This document shows, piece after piece, positions 39,217 to 47,117 of a DNA stretch of 64,000 bases. Both the position numbers and the translations under genes were made by a program. The notes under the pieces were generated by a model that was not told the DNA's origin, ran no database searches, and saw only the letters and a program-made list of their open reading frames with translations. The stretch spans positions 1,719,501 through 1,783,500 of the forward strand of contig NZ_CP047023.1 of assembly GCF_009796765.1 (NCBI RefSeq). Reading direction: 5' to 3'. The stretch's first letter is position 1, and the number at the start of each line of letters is the position of its first letter. This DNA comes from Paraglaciecola sp. L3A3. GTDB taxonomy: Bacteria > Pseudomonadota > Gammaproteobacteria > Enterobacterales > Alteromonadaceae.

Positions 39217-39501
39217 ATGATTAAGTTCGAGTGGAATGCGGCTAAAGCTGCAACAAACATTAAAAAGCACGGAGTTTCTTTTGAGGAAGCTAAATCTGTG
39301 TTTTTTGATGAATTTGCGGTGCAATTCTATGATCAAGATAACTCAAAAACCGAAGACCGCTTTTTGATGCTGGGAATGAGCAATGAAACCAACTTGTTGC
39401 TCGTTTGTCACTGTGAGCGTGATGATGGAAACACAATTAGAGTTATTTCCGCTAGAAAAGCGACAAAAAATGAAAGTAAAAACTATCTGCGAGGGCATTA
39501 A
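39217..39501 (+). CDS. brnT: BrnT-family toxin (type II TA)
   Basis: 94 residues. RelE-fold ribonuclease toxin that cuts mRNA; family landmarks are FEWNAAKAATNIKKHGVSFEE, the DRFLMLGMS strand and the C-terminal IRVISARKATKNE (R-x-I-S-A-R-K active strand). It is followed three bases later by brnA. It is the first gene of an integron cassette (39172-39781) and carries its own promoter, as TA cassettes usually do. Toxin-antitoxin cassettes are thought to stabilise integron arrays. Confidence 0.9.
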   Translation: MIKFEWNAAKAATNIKKHGVSFEEAKSVFFDEFAVQFYDQDNSKTEDRFLMLGMSNETNLLLVCHCERDDGNTIRVISARKATKNESKNYLRGH

Positions 39502-39503
39502 TA

Positions 39504-39722
39504 ATGAAAGATGAATATGATTTATCAGCGATGAAATCGCGTAAAAACCCTTACGCAAGTAAATTGAAAAAACCTGTGACTATGCGTCTTGGAGAAGATG
39601 TTATTTCCTACTTCAAAAGTATGGCTGAAGAGTCTGGTGTTCCTTATCAAAGCCTCATCAATTTATATTTGCGTGACTGTGTTGCAACACATAAAAAAAT
39701 CGATATCAACTGGCATGCGTAA
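39504..39722 (+). CDS. brnA: BrnA-family antitoxin
   Basis: 72 residues. Ribbon-helix-helix DNA-binding antitoxin: KKPVTMRLGEDVISYFKSMA is the RHH strand and first helix, GVPYQSLINLYLRDCV the second. It neutralises BrnT and, with it, represses the promoter at 39182-39215. The stop codon lies just before the attC of its cassette. Length is typical. Confidence 0.88.
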   Translation: MKDEYDLSAMKSRKNPYASKLKKPVTMRLGEDVISYFKSMAEESGVPYQSLINLYLRDCVATHKKIDINWHA

Positions 39723-39724
39723 TC

Positions 39725-39791
39725 GCAGCCCTAACAAGCACAGCCAACCGACGCTGAACAGCGCGCGGTTGCTGTGAAACGTTAGCTGCCT
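39725..39791 (+). other. integron attC site 3 (brnTA cassette)
   Basis: Short attC of about 60 bp: GCAGCCCTAAC (39725-39735), arm CACAGCCAACCG, loop, arm CGGTTGCTGTG (one unpaired C), and R' CGTTAGCTGCC (39780-39790). The complement of GCAGCCCTAAC matches GTTAGGGCTTC, the start of this cassette at 39171, at 10 of 11 bases. Confidence 0.85.
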
Positions 39792-39880
39792 TTTAAGCTC
39801 AGGAGTTGTTCTTTATATTGCACATGTATAATTAATCGGTTAGACTTGTCTTATTAAATGTACAACTAATGAGGTGTTTT

Positions 39881-40135
39881 ATGCGTATAGTATCGTTCAC
39901 TGAAGCTCGAAATGGGCTTAAATCTGTTTTGGATCATGTCGTAAATGACGTGGATTATACCGTTATCACACGAAGAGACGCAGAAGATGCAGTAGTAATG
40001 TCGATGGAGCATTACAATAGTTTAATGGAAACGGTTCATTTATTAAAATCACCAGCTAACGCTGCGCATTTGTCAAAATCCATAGAGCAATATAATTCCG
40101 GTAAAATTCAATGCCGAGATCTCGTAGATGACTAG
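39881..40135 (+). CDS. yefM: YefM/Phd-type antitoxin
   Basis: 84 residues from ATG 39881 (GAGG seven bases upstream; an ATG four codons earlier lies inside the RBS region). The Phd/YefM fold reads MRIVSFTEARNGLKSVLDHV, VITRRDAEDAVVMSMEHYNS, and a flexible acidic C-terminus (SGKIQCRDLVDD) that wraps the toxin. TGTACA (39859-39864) upstream matches the core of YefM operators. It is the first gene of the second TA cassette (39782-40492). Confidence 0.88.
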   Translation: MRIVSFTEARNGLKSVLDHVVNDVDYTVITRRDAEDAVVMSMEHYNSLMETVHLLKSPANAAHLSKSIEQYNSGKIQCRDLVDD

Positions 40136-40388
40136 GCAACTTGCATGGACAGATGAAGCTTGGGATGATTATGTTTATTGGCAAGGACAAGATAAAAAGA
40201 CGTTAAAACGTGTTAATAAGTTAATTAGTGATTGTAAGCGTTCACCATTTGAAGGTATTGGTAAGCCAGAGCCATTAAAAGAGAACTTGTCAGGCTTTTG
40301 GTCTAGGCGAATAGATGAAACCAACCGTCTAGTCTATGCAGTATCAGATTCATATTTAACAATAATATCATGTCGATACCACTACTAG
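40128..40388 (+). CDS. yoeB: YoeB-type toxin (Txe/YoeB family)
   Basis: 86 residues. Ribosome-dependent mRNA endonuclease of RelE fold. Landmarks: LAWTDEAWDDYVYWQGQD, KRVNKLISDCKRSPFEGIG, the PEPLKENLSGFWSRRIDETN segment and the C-terminal YLTIISCRYHY with catalytic His-Tyr. It overlaps yefM by eight bases, a coupling that keeps antitoxin in excess. Complete, with no lesion. Confidence 0.92.
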   Translation: MTRQLAWTDEAWDDYVYWQGQDKKTLKRVNKLISDCKRSPFEGIGKPEPLKENLSGFWSRRIDETNRLVYAVSDSYLTIISCRYHY

Positions 40389-40395
40389 TCCAAGC

Positions 40396-40494
40396 GGCAG
40401 CTAACAAGTCATTTCAACAGGACAAATAACAGTTGGCTTTTGCTCCTCCGTCGCTTATTTTAGCCAACAATTTTACGCCGCTTAGTAAGGCGTT
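40396..40494 (+). other. integron attC site 4 (yefM-yoeB cassette), interrupted by IS1182 relic
   Basis: GGCAGCTAAC (40396-40405), TTTCAACAGGAC, arms CAGTTGGC / GCCAAC, then ACGCCGCTTAGTAAGGCGTT. The complement of GGCAGCTAAC equals GTTAGCTGCC at the start of this cassette (39781-39790) over all 10 bases. It closely resembles attC 2. The core is cut after GTT by the truncated IS. Confidence 0.88.
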
Positions 40495-40774
40495 GAGGCT
40501 GTAGAAAAACCCTAAGTTTGTTTGTTTTTTATACACAAAACACTTCCCTCAGATCATGGTTTGTGATCCAATAGGTATTATCAATTAGGCGAAAGGAGCC
40601 TTGGTAATGCCACGTTTTATCCCACTTAATTACCAACAAAACACTATGGTAGTGATCAACTACCAAGACCAACTTCAGGCGGGAACGTTTGAATATGCTG
40701 TTCATCATTTGATTGAAGATAAGCTGAACCTGTCAGTGTTTTATCCTAAGTATCAAAATGACCAAACAGGCCGT
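40495..40774 (+). mobile_element. truncated IS1182-family element in attC 4
   Basis: 280 bp nearly identical to the left end of the element at 37289, including the inverted repeat GAGGCTGTAGAAAAA and about 57 codons of transposase from 40613. It breaks off at CAGGCCGT, after which unrelated sequence follows. The right end is absent, so it is a relic. Confidence 0.9.
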
Positions 40775-40779
40775 GAGTT

Positions 40780-40845
40780 ATCATGACACCCATCATTAAT
40801 TAGTTCTCATCAATCATGACACCCATCATTAATTAGTTCTCATCA
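40780..40845. repeat. perfect 33-bp tandem repeat, two copies
   Basis: ATCATGACACCCATCATTAA and the next 13 bases occur at 40780-40812 and again at 40813-40845 without a mismatch. It lies at the breakpoint of the truncated IS. It may be the end of another mobile element. Confidence 0.8.
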
Positions 40846-41070
40846 TAAAAAGTTTTCTAAATCGTCATTTTGCAATTAATTTAGCCAGAATCCATTGTGT
40901 TATTGCTCAGCGCACTTCTATTGTTGACTGCTTTTTCTTTATGCTTATTCTCGTAACTGCTATTTCCTAGCTCCTATCTACTGCTTTTCATTTCCTTTTT
41001 TCTTACACATTTTTTGCAAAATCCGTTGTTAATCTTCTTTACGAACTCAGAAACAACAGGATATTTTTTT
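40846..41070. repeat. intergenic tail with dispersed repeats at right end of island
   Basis: Holds a degenerate relative of the CGTCATT...GCCAGAATCCA palindrome (40863-40891). CTAGCTCCTATCTACTGCTTT (about 40968-40988) is the reverse complement, with small changes, of words at about 32690-32715. So related repeats flank the island in inverted orientation. It should also contain the promoter of the EF-hand gene. Confidence 0.5.
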
Positions 41071-41373
41071 ATGAAAACTCGTTTACTTACATTTATTACA
41101 GTTACAGCTTTATTTTCTTTCATTGGTTCAAGCCAAGCGGCTGACCGAGAAGATAGGGAACGTCCCGTTAGGCCTAGCTTTGCCTCATTAGATCTAGATA
41201 GTGATGGCAAGGTGGTTTATGACGAATTTTTATCTCATGAAGTGCCTATGGGTGACCATAAGACAATTTTTGAAAATATTGACGCAGATAATGATGGCGA
41301 AATCAGCGAAAAAGAATTCACCAATCACAAACCGCCTCGTAGAAACGAACATAAAGGACCAAAAAGAGATTAA
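41071..41373 (+). CDS. small secreted EF-hand protein
   Basis: 100 residues from ATG 41071. Signal peptide MKTRLLTFITVTALFSFIGS with cleavage near SQAAD. Two EF-hand loops: DLDSDGKVVYDEF and DADNDGEISEKEF, each with Asp at 1, 3, 5 and Glu/Asp at 12, so calcium binding is likely. The tail is basic and Pro-rich (KPPRRNEHKGPKRD). It is the first gene of an EF-hand/YHYH/EF-hand cluster. Partner unknown. Confidence 0.75.
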   Translation: MKTRLLTFITVTALFSFIGSSQAADREDRERPVRPSFASLDLDSDGKVVYDEFLSHEVPMGDHKTIFENIDADNDGEISEKEFTNHKPPRRNEHKGPKRD

Positions 41374-41459
41374 TTTTACCGAACTAGGCGCGGTCTTTAT
41401 TGATAACGCGCTTTTTCATATCCGCCATAAAAAGATATTTATTTCTAAGGTACTTAATA

Positions 41460-42740
41460 ATGGAACATAAAATGTCAGGTCTACACTTTTCTAACCGCGT
41501 CTTCTTAAGCCTTTTGTTAACAGGCTCTTTGCTTGCTTGTAGCTCAAGCGATAATAATGATTCTGAGGAAGTTGATAATGGTGTGACTAACACGGCTCCT
41601 ATTGCCAATGCCGGTAATGATCAATATGTATTTATTGACTCTACCGTTTTACTTAATGGTGAATTAAGTAGTGATGCAGATGGCGATGAGATTAGCTATG
41701 TTTGGAATATCGCTAGCTTACCTAGTGGCAGTCTAGTTTCTTTAACTGATGAAGCTAGCGTTAATCCGACTTTTACTCCGGATGTTGTTGGCAGCTATAT
41801 GTTAGAGCTAGCGGTGAATGATGGTGAATTAACCAGTGCAGTGGATAGCATAGAAGTGTTTGTATCAGCTGTTACTGCGTCTGGTACAGATGGGGTGTTA
41901 TGTGACTATGACTACAATGAGTTTAATGATTCGCCATCTGTGTCTTATACCAGTAGTGCCCAATGGACCTGTGATGACGGAATGCGTGAGTTGGTCGCTA
42001 ATGGTATTCCAGATCATGAGGTAGGCACTTTCCCCAATGCTGGCAACCCTAATAGTATTGAAGAGCAAAGCATCTCAGATAGCATGACGTTATCACCCAA
42101 TGAAACCTCTATTGCTACCGAGTTAGGTGGGCCACGTGGGGTAACAGGTTACGTGTTAAATGGTGTGAAAATTGACGCAGGTACTGCAGGTAGTTGTGAT
42201 GATTCAGGTAACGATTGCAGTTTAATTGATAATTCTGGAAGTTGGAGTATCGAAGCTTTAGGCCAAACAAGTTTTAACTTTGGTACCGACGACAATAATG
42301 CTCATGTTCAGCCTGGTGGTACTTATCATTACCACGGTATGCCAGAAGGGTTTATCGAAAAGCAAGGTGGCGATAGTAGTAAAATGACCTTAATTGGCTG
42401 GGCTGCCGATGGTTTTCCTATCTATGCTCGATATGGTTATACGATTGCTAGTGATGCCAGCTCTGGAATAAAAAATATAACGGGTAGTTATCAGTTGGTA
42501 ACAGAAGTGAGTAGTTCACGTCCCTCCACTGAGGTTTATGCATTAGGGACCTTTGCTCAAGATTGGCAATATGTAGAAGGTTCTGGAGATTTAGACCAGT
42601 GTAATGGTCGAGTAGGGGTGACACCTGAGTTTCCACAAGGCATTTACCATTATTTTGCCACAGATACTTATCCTTATTTTTTACGCTGTGTAAAAGGTGA
42701 AGTTGAAGCGGCGGCTGGTGGGCCTCCCCCTATCTTTTAA
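41460..42740 (+). CDS. YHYH-domain lipoprotein with PKD-like domain
   Basis: 426 residues from ATG 41460 (AAGG nine bases upstream). A lipobox (SLLLTGSLLACSSS) predicts lipidation. Residues ~45-135 form a PKD/cadherin-like beta domain (NAGNDQYVFIDSTVLLNG, YMLELAVNDGELTS). The YHYH domain follows with GGTYHYHGMPEGFI, GWAADGFPIYARYGY and a second, altered motif GIYHYFATDTYPYFLRC. The whole is larger than the paralogue at 27269, which lacks the PKD part. It starts 86 bases after the EF-hand gene, likely cotranscribed. Function of the family is not established; metal handling is a common guess. Confidence 0.85.
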   Translation: MEHKMSGLHFSNRVFLSLLLTGSLLACSSSDNNDSEEVDNGVTNTAPIANAGNDQYVFIDSTVLLNGELSSDADGDEISYVWNIASLPSGSLVSLTDEASVNPTFTPDVVGSYMLELAVNDGELTSAVDSIEVFVSAVTASGTDGVLCDYDYNEFNDSPSVSYTSSAQWTCDDGMRELVANGIPDHEVGTFPNAGNPNSIEEQSISDSMTLSPNETSIATELGGPRGVTGYVLNGVKIDAGTAGSCDDSGNDCSLIDNSGSWSIEALGQTSFNFGTDDNNAHVQPGGTYHYHGMPEGFIEKQGGDSSKMTLIGWAADGFPIYARYGYTIASDASSGIKNITGSYQLVTEVSSSRPSTEVYALGTFAQDWQYVEGSGDLDQCNGRVGVTPEFPQGIYHYFATDTYPYFLRCVKGEVEAAAGGPPPIF

Positions 42741-42747
42741 CTGTTAA

Positions 42748-42786
42748 AAATTAGCCTCAATTCAATGTTGCATTGAGGCTAAAAAC
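42748..42786 (+). terminator. rho-independent terminator after YHYH gene
   Basis: Perfect stem TTAGCCTCAAT (42751-42761) / ATTGAGGCTAA (42772-42782), followed by a short A-rich stretch; on the plus strand the T tract is poor, so it may act bidirectionally or as an mRNA end. Confidence 0.55.
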
Positions 42787-42830
42787 GAGTTGTTTAACTC
42801 AACACTTTTATAGAATATGGAATTAAACTC

Positions 42831-43361
42831 ATGAAAACCTTGTATAAAACACTGTGTAAAAGTTTGTTTGTATTTTTCACCCTAGGGGCAGGGCAAACAA
42901 GTTATGCCCATATGATGGTAGCGCAACATGGCACGCTTAATGTGATTGATGATGGCGTGTTTATGGTGTTGTCTTTACCTGTTTCTGCATTTTCAGGCGT
43001 AGATGATGATCAAGATGGGAAACTATCTAAAGCAGAATTTACCTTACATCGCCCTGCAATCGCCAAACTTGTTAATGAAAATGTAACTCTCAAAGACAGT
43101 AATGGAAAACTCACTTTGCAAGGCATGATGCTTTCTTTGGTGACGTCACATCATTCACCTAACCAGCCTGCATCGCAGCTGGTAGTAATGGGCCGTTATG
43201 GGTTAACCGAGCCCGCTAGTTTGTTGCACTACCAAGTGGGTTTATTTGGTAATAAAGCAGATGAGCAATCGTTAGAGATCACAGCTACGCGCAAAACAGA
43301 TAATAAAAAACAGCGCTTCAAATTATCTCCCAAAAACAAACAGATGATGTTTTTCGAATAA
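42831..43361 (+). CDS. secreted EF-hand-containing protein, YHYH-associated
   Basis: 176 residues. Signal peptide (LCKSLFVFFTLGAGQTSYA) followed by a mature start HMMVAQHGTLNVIDDG. One EF-hand loop, DDDQDGKLSKAEF, near residue 58. The rest is beta-rich (ASQLVVMGRYGLTEPASLL, HYQVGLFGNKADEQSLEITA) and unrecognised. It belongs to the same cluster as the EF-hand and YHYH genes upstream, 90 bases away across a hairpin. A calcium-dependent periplasmic or surface partner of the YHYH protein is a reasonable guess. Confidence 0.65.
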   Translation: MKTLYKTLCKSLFVFFTLGAGQTSYAHMMVAQHGTLNVIDDGVFMVLSLPVSAFSGVDDDQDGKLSKAEFTLHRPAIAKLVNENVTLKDSNGKLTLQGMMLSLVTSHHSPNQPASQLVVMGRYGLTEPASLLHYQVGLFGNKADEQSLEITATRKTDNKKQRFKLSPKNKQMMFFE

Positions 43362-43457
43362 CTTTTAGGCAAGGAATACTGAAAATATATTGTTGTATAA
43401 GATTGAATAATTGTGCGCTAGGATCGCAAACCTAAACATTGATTGAGGGATTGTATC

Positions 43458-44861
43458 TTGCGTATAAGAATAAGTGTTGTGGCCAGCTTGTTGGCTATAT
43501 TTTTCAGTTCATTGCTTGGTGCCGTTGAAGTACCTGCTTTTTTTGCCAGTAACATGGTGGTCCAACAAAATAAGCCGTTTGTTATTTGGGGCACAGACAG
43601 GCCCAAGCAAAGTATTAAGCTGCAGACCAGCTGGCGTGGCATAGCGAATACCCAAGCTGATGAAAATGGCAATTGGCGATTAGCGGTTAATACACCAGAA
43701 GCGGATCATAAACCTCACGAAATAGTATTGACGGGTAGTGACAAAAAAGTCTTTTCTAATGTGTTATTGGGTGAAGTGTGGTTTGCCTCAGGTCAATCTA
43801 ATATGGGGATGCCTCTATTAGGTAACGTTAATCAGCCGGTTACCGATAGTAACGAAACCATATTAAATTCTAGCAATCCACAATTACGTTTGTTTAAAGC
43901 CGCCGCAAAAGCCAGTGTTCAACCTATTGATGATGTGCAAGGGACATGGCTAGCAGCCCAGCCTGCGACAGTTAAACAATTTAGCGCGACTGCTTATTAT
44001 TTTGCTGCTAAGTTGCAAACTTTGTTAGACGTCCCCGTTGGGATTATTGTCAGTGCTTGGGGCGGTACACCAGTGGAATCTTGGATCGATGCGCCCACTT
44101 TGTCGCAATATGCAGATTTTGAATTTCATCAAGCTTTAACCAACCAGCCACCTCATAGGCAACCCAGCCAACTATTTAATGGCATGATCAATCCATTTTT
44201 AGGCTTACAAATTAAAGGCGCTATTTGGTATCAAGGCGAAGCTAATCGCACTAGAGCGGCTGAATATAAAGAGTTGTTTCCGGCTATGGTGCAAAATTGG
44301 CGTAAGTTGTGGGACAGTGGAGAATTTGCTTTTCATTTTGTACAAATAGCGCCATTTTCTTATAAAGGAGATAGGGCATCTGCTTATTTACGTGAAGCTC
44401 AATTACAAAGTGTAGACGTGATCCCCAACAGTGGTATGGCAGTGACATTAGATGTAGGAAATTGTTCGCAAATTCATCCAGCAGAGAAACGACCTGTTGG
44501 AGAACGTTTAGCTTATTTGGCTTTGGCCAAACAATATGGAATGGATGTGGGTCATACTGCCCCAGTATTTAAGCACGCTGATATACTTGATGATGGCAAA
44601 GTTAACATAGAATTTACCAATGCACCTTTAGGGCTAACCAGTTTTTCTAAAGCGATTACTGAGTTTGAACTAGCCGGACAAGATCAGGTGTTTTATCCAG
44701 CACAAGCAAAAATTATTCATAGAAAAGCAAAACTAACGGTTTGGAGTGACAAAGTACAACAGCCCGTGGCAGTAAGGTACGCATTTAAAGATTGCCCTAG
44801 AGCTGAATTGTTTGGTGTGAATGGTTTGCCTATTTCATCATTTAGAAGTGATAATTGGTGA
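43458..44861 (+). CDS. SASA-family (sialate O-acetylesterase-like) carbohydrate esterase
   Basis: 467 residues from TTG 43458, which has GAGGGA seven bases upstream; an earlier TTG at 43443 lies before the RBS. Signal peptide RIRISVVASLLAIFFSSLLG. A beta domain (residues ~30-100) is followed by the SGNH-type esterase: block I WFASGQSNMGMPLL with the catalytic Ser, GWGGTPVESWI-like AWGGTPVESWIDAPTL, IWYQGEANRTRA and the late QIHPAEKRPVGERLAYLA with Asp/His. It removes acetyl groups from sugars. As the first gene of the polysaccharide locus it probably de-esterifies the incoming glycan, though the family's substrates vary and are often not sialic acid. Confidence 0.85.
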   Translation: MRIRISVVASLLAIFFSSLLGAVEVPAFFASNMVVQQNKPFVIWGTDRPKQSIKLQTSWRGIANTQADENGNWRLAVNTPEADHKPHEIVLTGSDKKVFSNVLLGEVWFASGQSNMGMPLLGNVNQPVTDSNETILNSSNPQLRLFKAAAKASVQPIDDVQGTWLAAQPATVKQFSATAYYFAAKLQTLLDVPVGIIVSAWGGTPVESWIDAPTLSQYADFEFHQALTNQPPHRQPSQLFNGMINPFLGLQIKGAIWYQGEANRTRAAEYKELFPAMVQNWRKLWDSGEFAFHFVQIAPFSYKGDRASAYLREAQLQSVDVIPNSGMAVTLDVGNCSQIHPAEKRPVGERLAYLALAKQYGMDVGHTAPVFKHADILDDGKVNIEFTNAPLGLTSFSKAITEFELAGQDQVFYPAQAKIIHRKAKLTVWSDKVQQPVAVRYAFKDCPRAELFGVNGLPISSFRSDNW

Positions 44862-45109
44862 TTTTTTACAAAGGGAAATAAGTGTTTTAATTCTTTCTTT
44901 TTTTAAAATAACAGGGCGACTTGTTCGCCAACGTTTTAAAAATAAGACATAAGATAAAAGTTTACAAAATATTTACTTGTTTATATGTGAAATTGACAGT
45001 TTGTATATTGAATATGAAGCTCTGAGTTGTTACCTTTAGTTATACGGCTTATTCTATTTTGATGAATAGTTGATAAAGCTACCGATTTTAAATAAACAGG
45101 CAATCATTT

Positions 45110-46711
45110 ATGAAAAAAACACTTCTCTCTTTAGCTGTATGTTCACTGCTAGCTGGGATATCAGGTTGTAGTAATACAACTGACTCTACAGCAACAGGTT
45201 CTGCCGTCTCTGCGACTAGCAAGGATGCTCCTTATGCAGAAGATTGGGAGTCTTTATCTAAAGTTGAAGAACAACCAGCTTGGTTTCAAGATGCCAAATT
45301 AGGTATATACGCTCACTGGGGTCCTGTTTCGACGGCCAATATCGATATGAAACGCGGTGTGGGTTGGTATGGTTTAAATGTTTACATGGACGAAGTGTAT
45401 GACTGGAAAACCGGCGAAAAGCGCTTAAAAAATGGTAAACCAATTGTTGGTGATGTTTATAAACATCACGTTGAAGCACACGGCCCGTTAGAAACCGTTG
45501 GTTATAAAGATATTATTCCTAATTTTAAACCCACAGCTTTCGATGCTGAAGAGTGGGCTGAATTGTTCGCTAAATCTGGTGCTAAGTTTGCTGGTCCAGT
45601 TGCTATGCACCACGATAACTTTGCCATGTGGGACAGTGACGTTACTCGCTGGAACGTGAAAGACATGATGGGCATTGATGTTACTGGCGAGCTTAAAAAA
45701 GCTCTCGATAAACGTGATATGAAGTTTTTAACTTCTTTCCATCATGCTTTTACTTGGGTGTTTTTTGCTAACGCCTATAAGTTTGATGCAACGGAAGAAA
45801 CCTCAGATCTATATACTGACCAACATGAACTCACTGATTTTAAACCCACTAAACGTTTTCACGACGAATGGTACGCGAAACTAAAAGAAGTGGTGGATAA
45901 CTACCAGCCCGATGTTGTTTGGTTTGATTGGTGGGTAGAAGAATTAGATGAAGACTATCGCAAAAAATTTATCGCCTATTATTACAATAAAGGTAAAGAA
46001 TGGGGCAAAGACGTAGTAATTAGTTATAAAAACACTTCTTTCCCTGCTGAGGTGGGTGTACATGACTATGAACGTGGCCGTCCTAACAAGATTAAAGACA
46101 AGTTTTGGATGACAGATACATCACCTGGTGCTTGGTTCTTTAGACAAAATGCTAAATTTGTCTCGCCCAATGAAATTGTCGATATCTTGGTCGATATTGT
46201 ATCTAAAAATGGCTTAATGTTATTGAATGTACCGCCTAATCCGGATGGCTCTATTCCTCAAGAAATGAAAACCATGTTAGGTGATTTAGGTAATTGGTTA
46301 GAAATAAATGGCGAAGGTATATACGAAACTCGTCCATGGCGCGTATTTGGTGAAGGTCCAACACGTATAAAAGGTGGCGGCCATAAAGTCGAAAAACAAA
46401 AAATTGTTTATTCGGATAAAGATATTCGTTTTACCAAAAAAGGTGAGGATACGCTTTTTGCTATAGTCATGGATTCACCTAAAAGTGATATTTTGGTAGA
46501 AACCTTAAGTACTAATTTGAGTGTACTAGATGCAAAAATTAAAGATGTGGTGTTATTAGGCAGTGATGAAAAGGTAAAATGGAGCCTAGATGGTTCAGGT
46601 TTACATATTAGTCAACCTAAACATATACCAAGTGAATTTGCCCTGACTTATAAAATCTCGTTAATTAATGAGGCTGAATGGGGCATAGGTGGTGAAGACG
46701 ACCCTGAGTAA
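45110..46711 (+). CDS. GH29 family alpha-L-fucosidase-like lipoprotein
   Basis: 533 residues. A lipobox (LLAGISGCSNT, Cys20) suggests an outer-membrane or periplasmic lipoprotein. The GH29 catalytic domain spans ~45-410: WFQDAKLGIYAHWGPVS, AKFAGPVAMHHDNFAMWDS, and the nucleophile in VVWFDWWVEE (Asp273). A C-terminal beta domain follows. GH29 enzymes release alpha-L-fucose; related enzymes in red-algal galactan loci act on alpha-L-galactose or its 6-sulfate, which would suit this locus better. RBS AAACAGGCAATC is weak. A strong terminator ends the gene. Confidence 0.9.
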   Translation: MKKTLLSLAVCSLLAGISGCSNTTDSTATGSAVSATSKDAPYAEDWESLSKVEEQPAWFQDAKLGIYAHWGPVSTANIDMKRGVGWYGLNVYMDEVYDWKTGEKRLKNGKPIVGDVYKHHVEAHGPLETVGYKDIIPNFKPTAFDAEEWAELFAKSGAKFAGPVAMHHDNFAMWDSDVTRWNVKDMMGIDVTGELKKALDKRDMKFLTSFHHAFTWVFFANAYKFDATEETSDLYTDQHELTDFKPTKRFHDEWYAKLKEVVDNYQPDVVWFDWWVEELDEDYRKKFIAYYYNKGKEWGKDVVISYKNTSFPAEVGVHDYERGRPNKIKDKFWMTDTSPGAWFFRQNAKFVSPNEIVDILVDIVSKNGLMLLNVPPNPDGSIPQEMKTMLGDLGNWLEINGEGIYETRPWRVFGEGPTRIKGGGHKVEKQKIVYSDKDIRFTKKGEDTLFAIVMDSPKSDILVETLSTNLSVLDAKIKDVVLLGSDEKVKWSLDGSGLHISQPKHIPSEFALTYKISLINEAEWGIGGEDDPE

Positions 46712-46752
46712 TTCACTCACTTATAAATACTGACTCTTAATATGTCAGTTTC

Positions 46753-46788
46753 AAAAGCCAGTTTGATGAGAGTCAAACTGGCTTTTTT
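46753..46788 (+). terminator. rho-independent terminator of the GH29 gene
   Basis: Perfect 14-bp stem AAAAGCCAGTTTGA (46753-46766) / TCAAACTGGCTTTT (46773-46786), then a T run. Confidence 0.92.
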
Positions 46789-46889
46789 ATTATGTACGAT
46801 AGCAAAACGAATCATTAAATAACTTCTTGAAGTTTTGTTCGCCACAAACTGCTTGCTGTGATTTATCTGCTTATTTCGTATTCTTGTAT

Positions 46890-47060
46890 TTCCAAGCAAT
46901 TAATTTAACCGATACGGTTTATCGACGTTACAACACTATTCGTGACGATACCTTGCTTCCTTCTGAATCTCTTACTCTTGGTGAGCAATACACAGGGAGA
47001 ACATCAAGGTTACATAACGTTGGAACAACTTATCGTTTGAGCGCTAGATTAACTTTTTAA
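46890..47060 (+). pseudogene. C-terminal remnant of a TonB-dependent receptor
   Basis: 56 codons from FQAINLTDTVYRRYN to the end YRLSARLTF. They align along the whole length with the C-terminus of the intact receptor at 48129 (FQAVNLTDTVIRRYD ... YRVGLRVSF), including a TGRT and the final Phe needed for barrel insertion. Upstream no receptor sequence remains, and no RBS or start is present. It is the tail of a deleted paralogue that kept its own terminator. Confidence 0.8.
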
Positions 47061-47080
47061 TCATCTAAACTAAGATCGTT

Positions 47081-47117
47081 AAATGCAACGCCCGTGATGG
47101 CCGTTGCATTTTTTTTA
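47081..47117 (+). terminator. terminator left over from the deleted receptor gene
   Basis: Stem AATGCAACG (47082-47090) / CGTTGCATT (47102-47110) and a run of eight T, 20 bases after the remnant's stop. Confidence 0.85.

Noticed and set aside
46827..46889. N-terminal part of the frame containing the receptor remnant
   Set aside because: These residues do not align with a TonB receptor and no RBS is present; only 46890-47060 is homologous.
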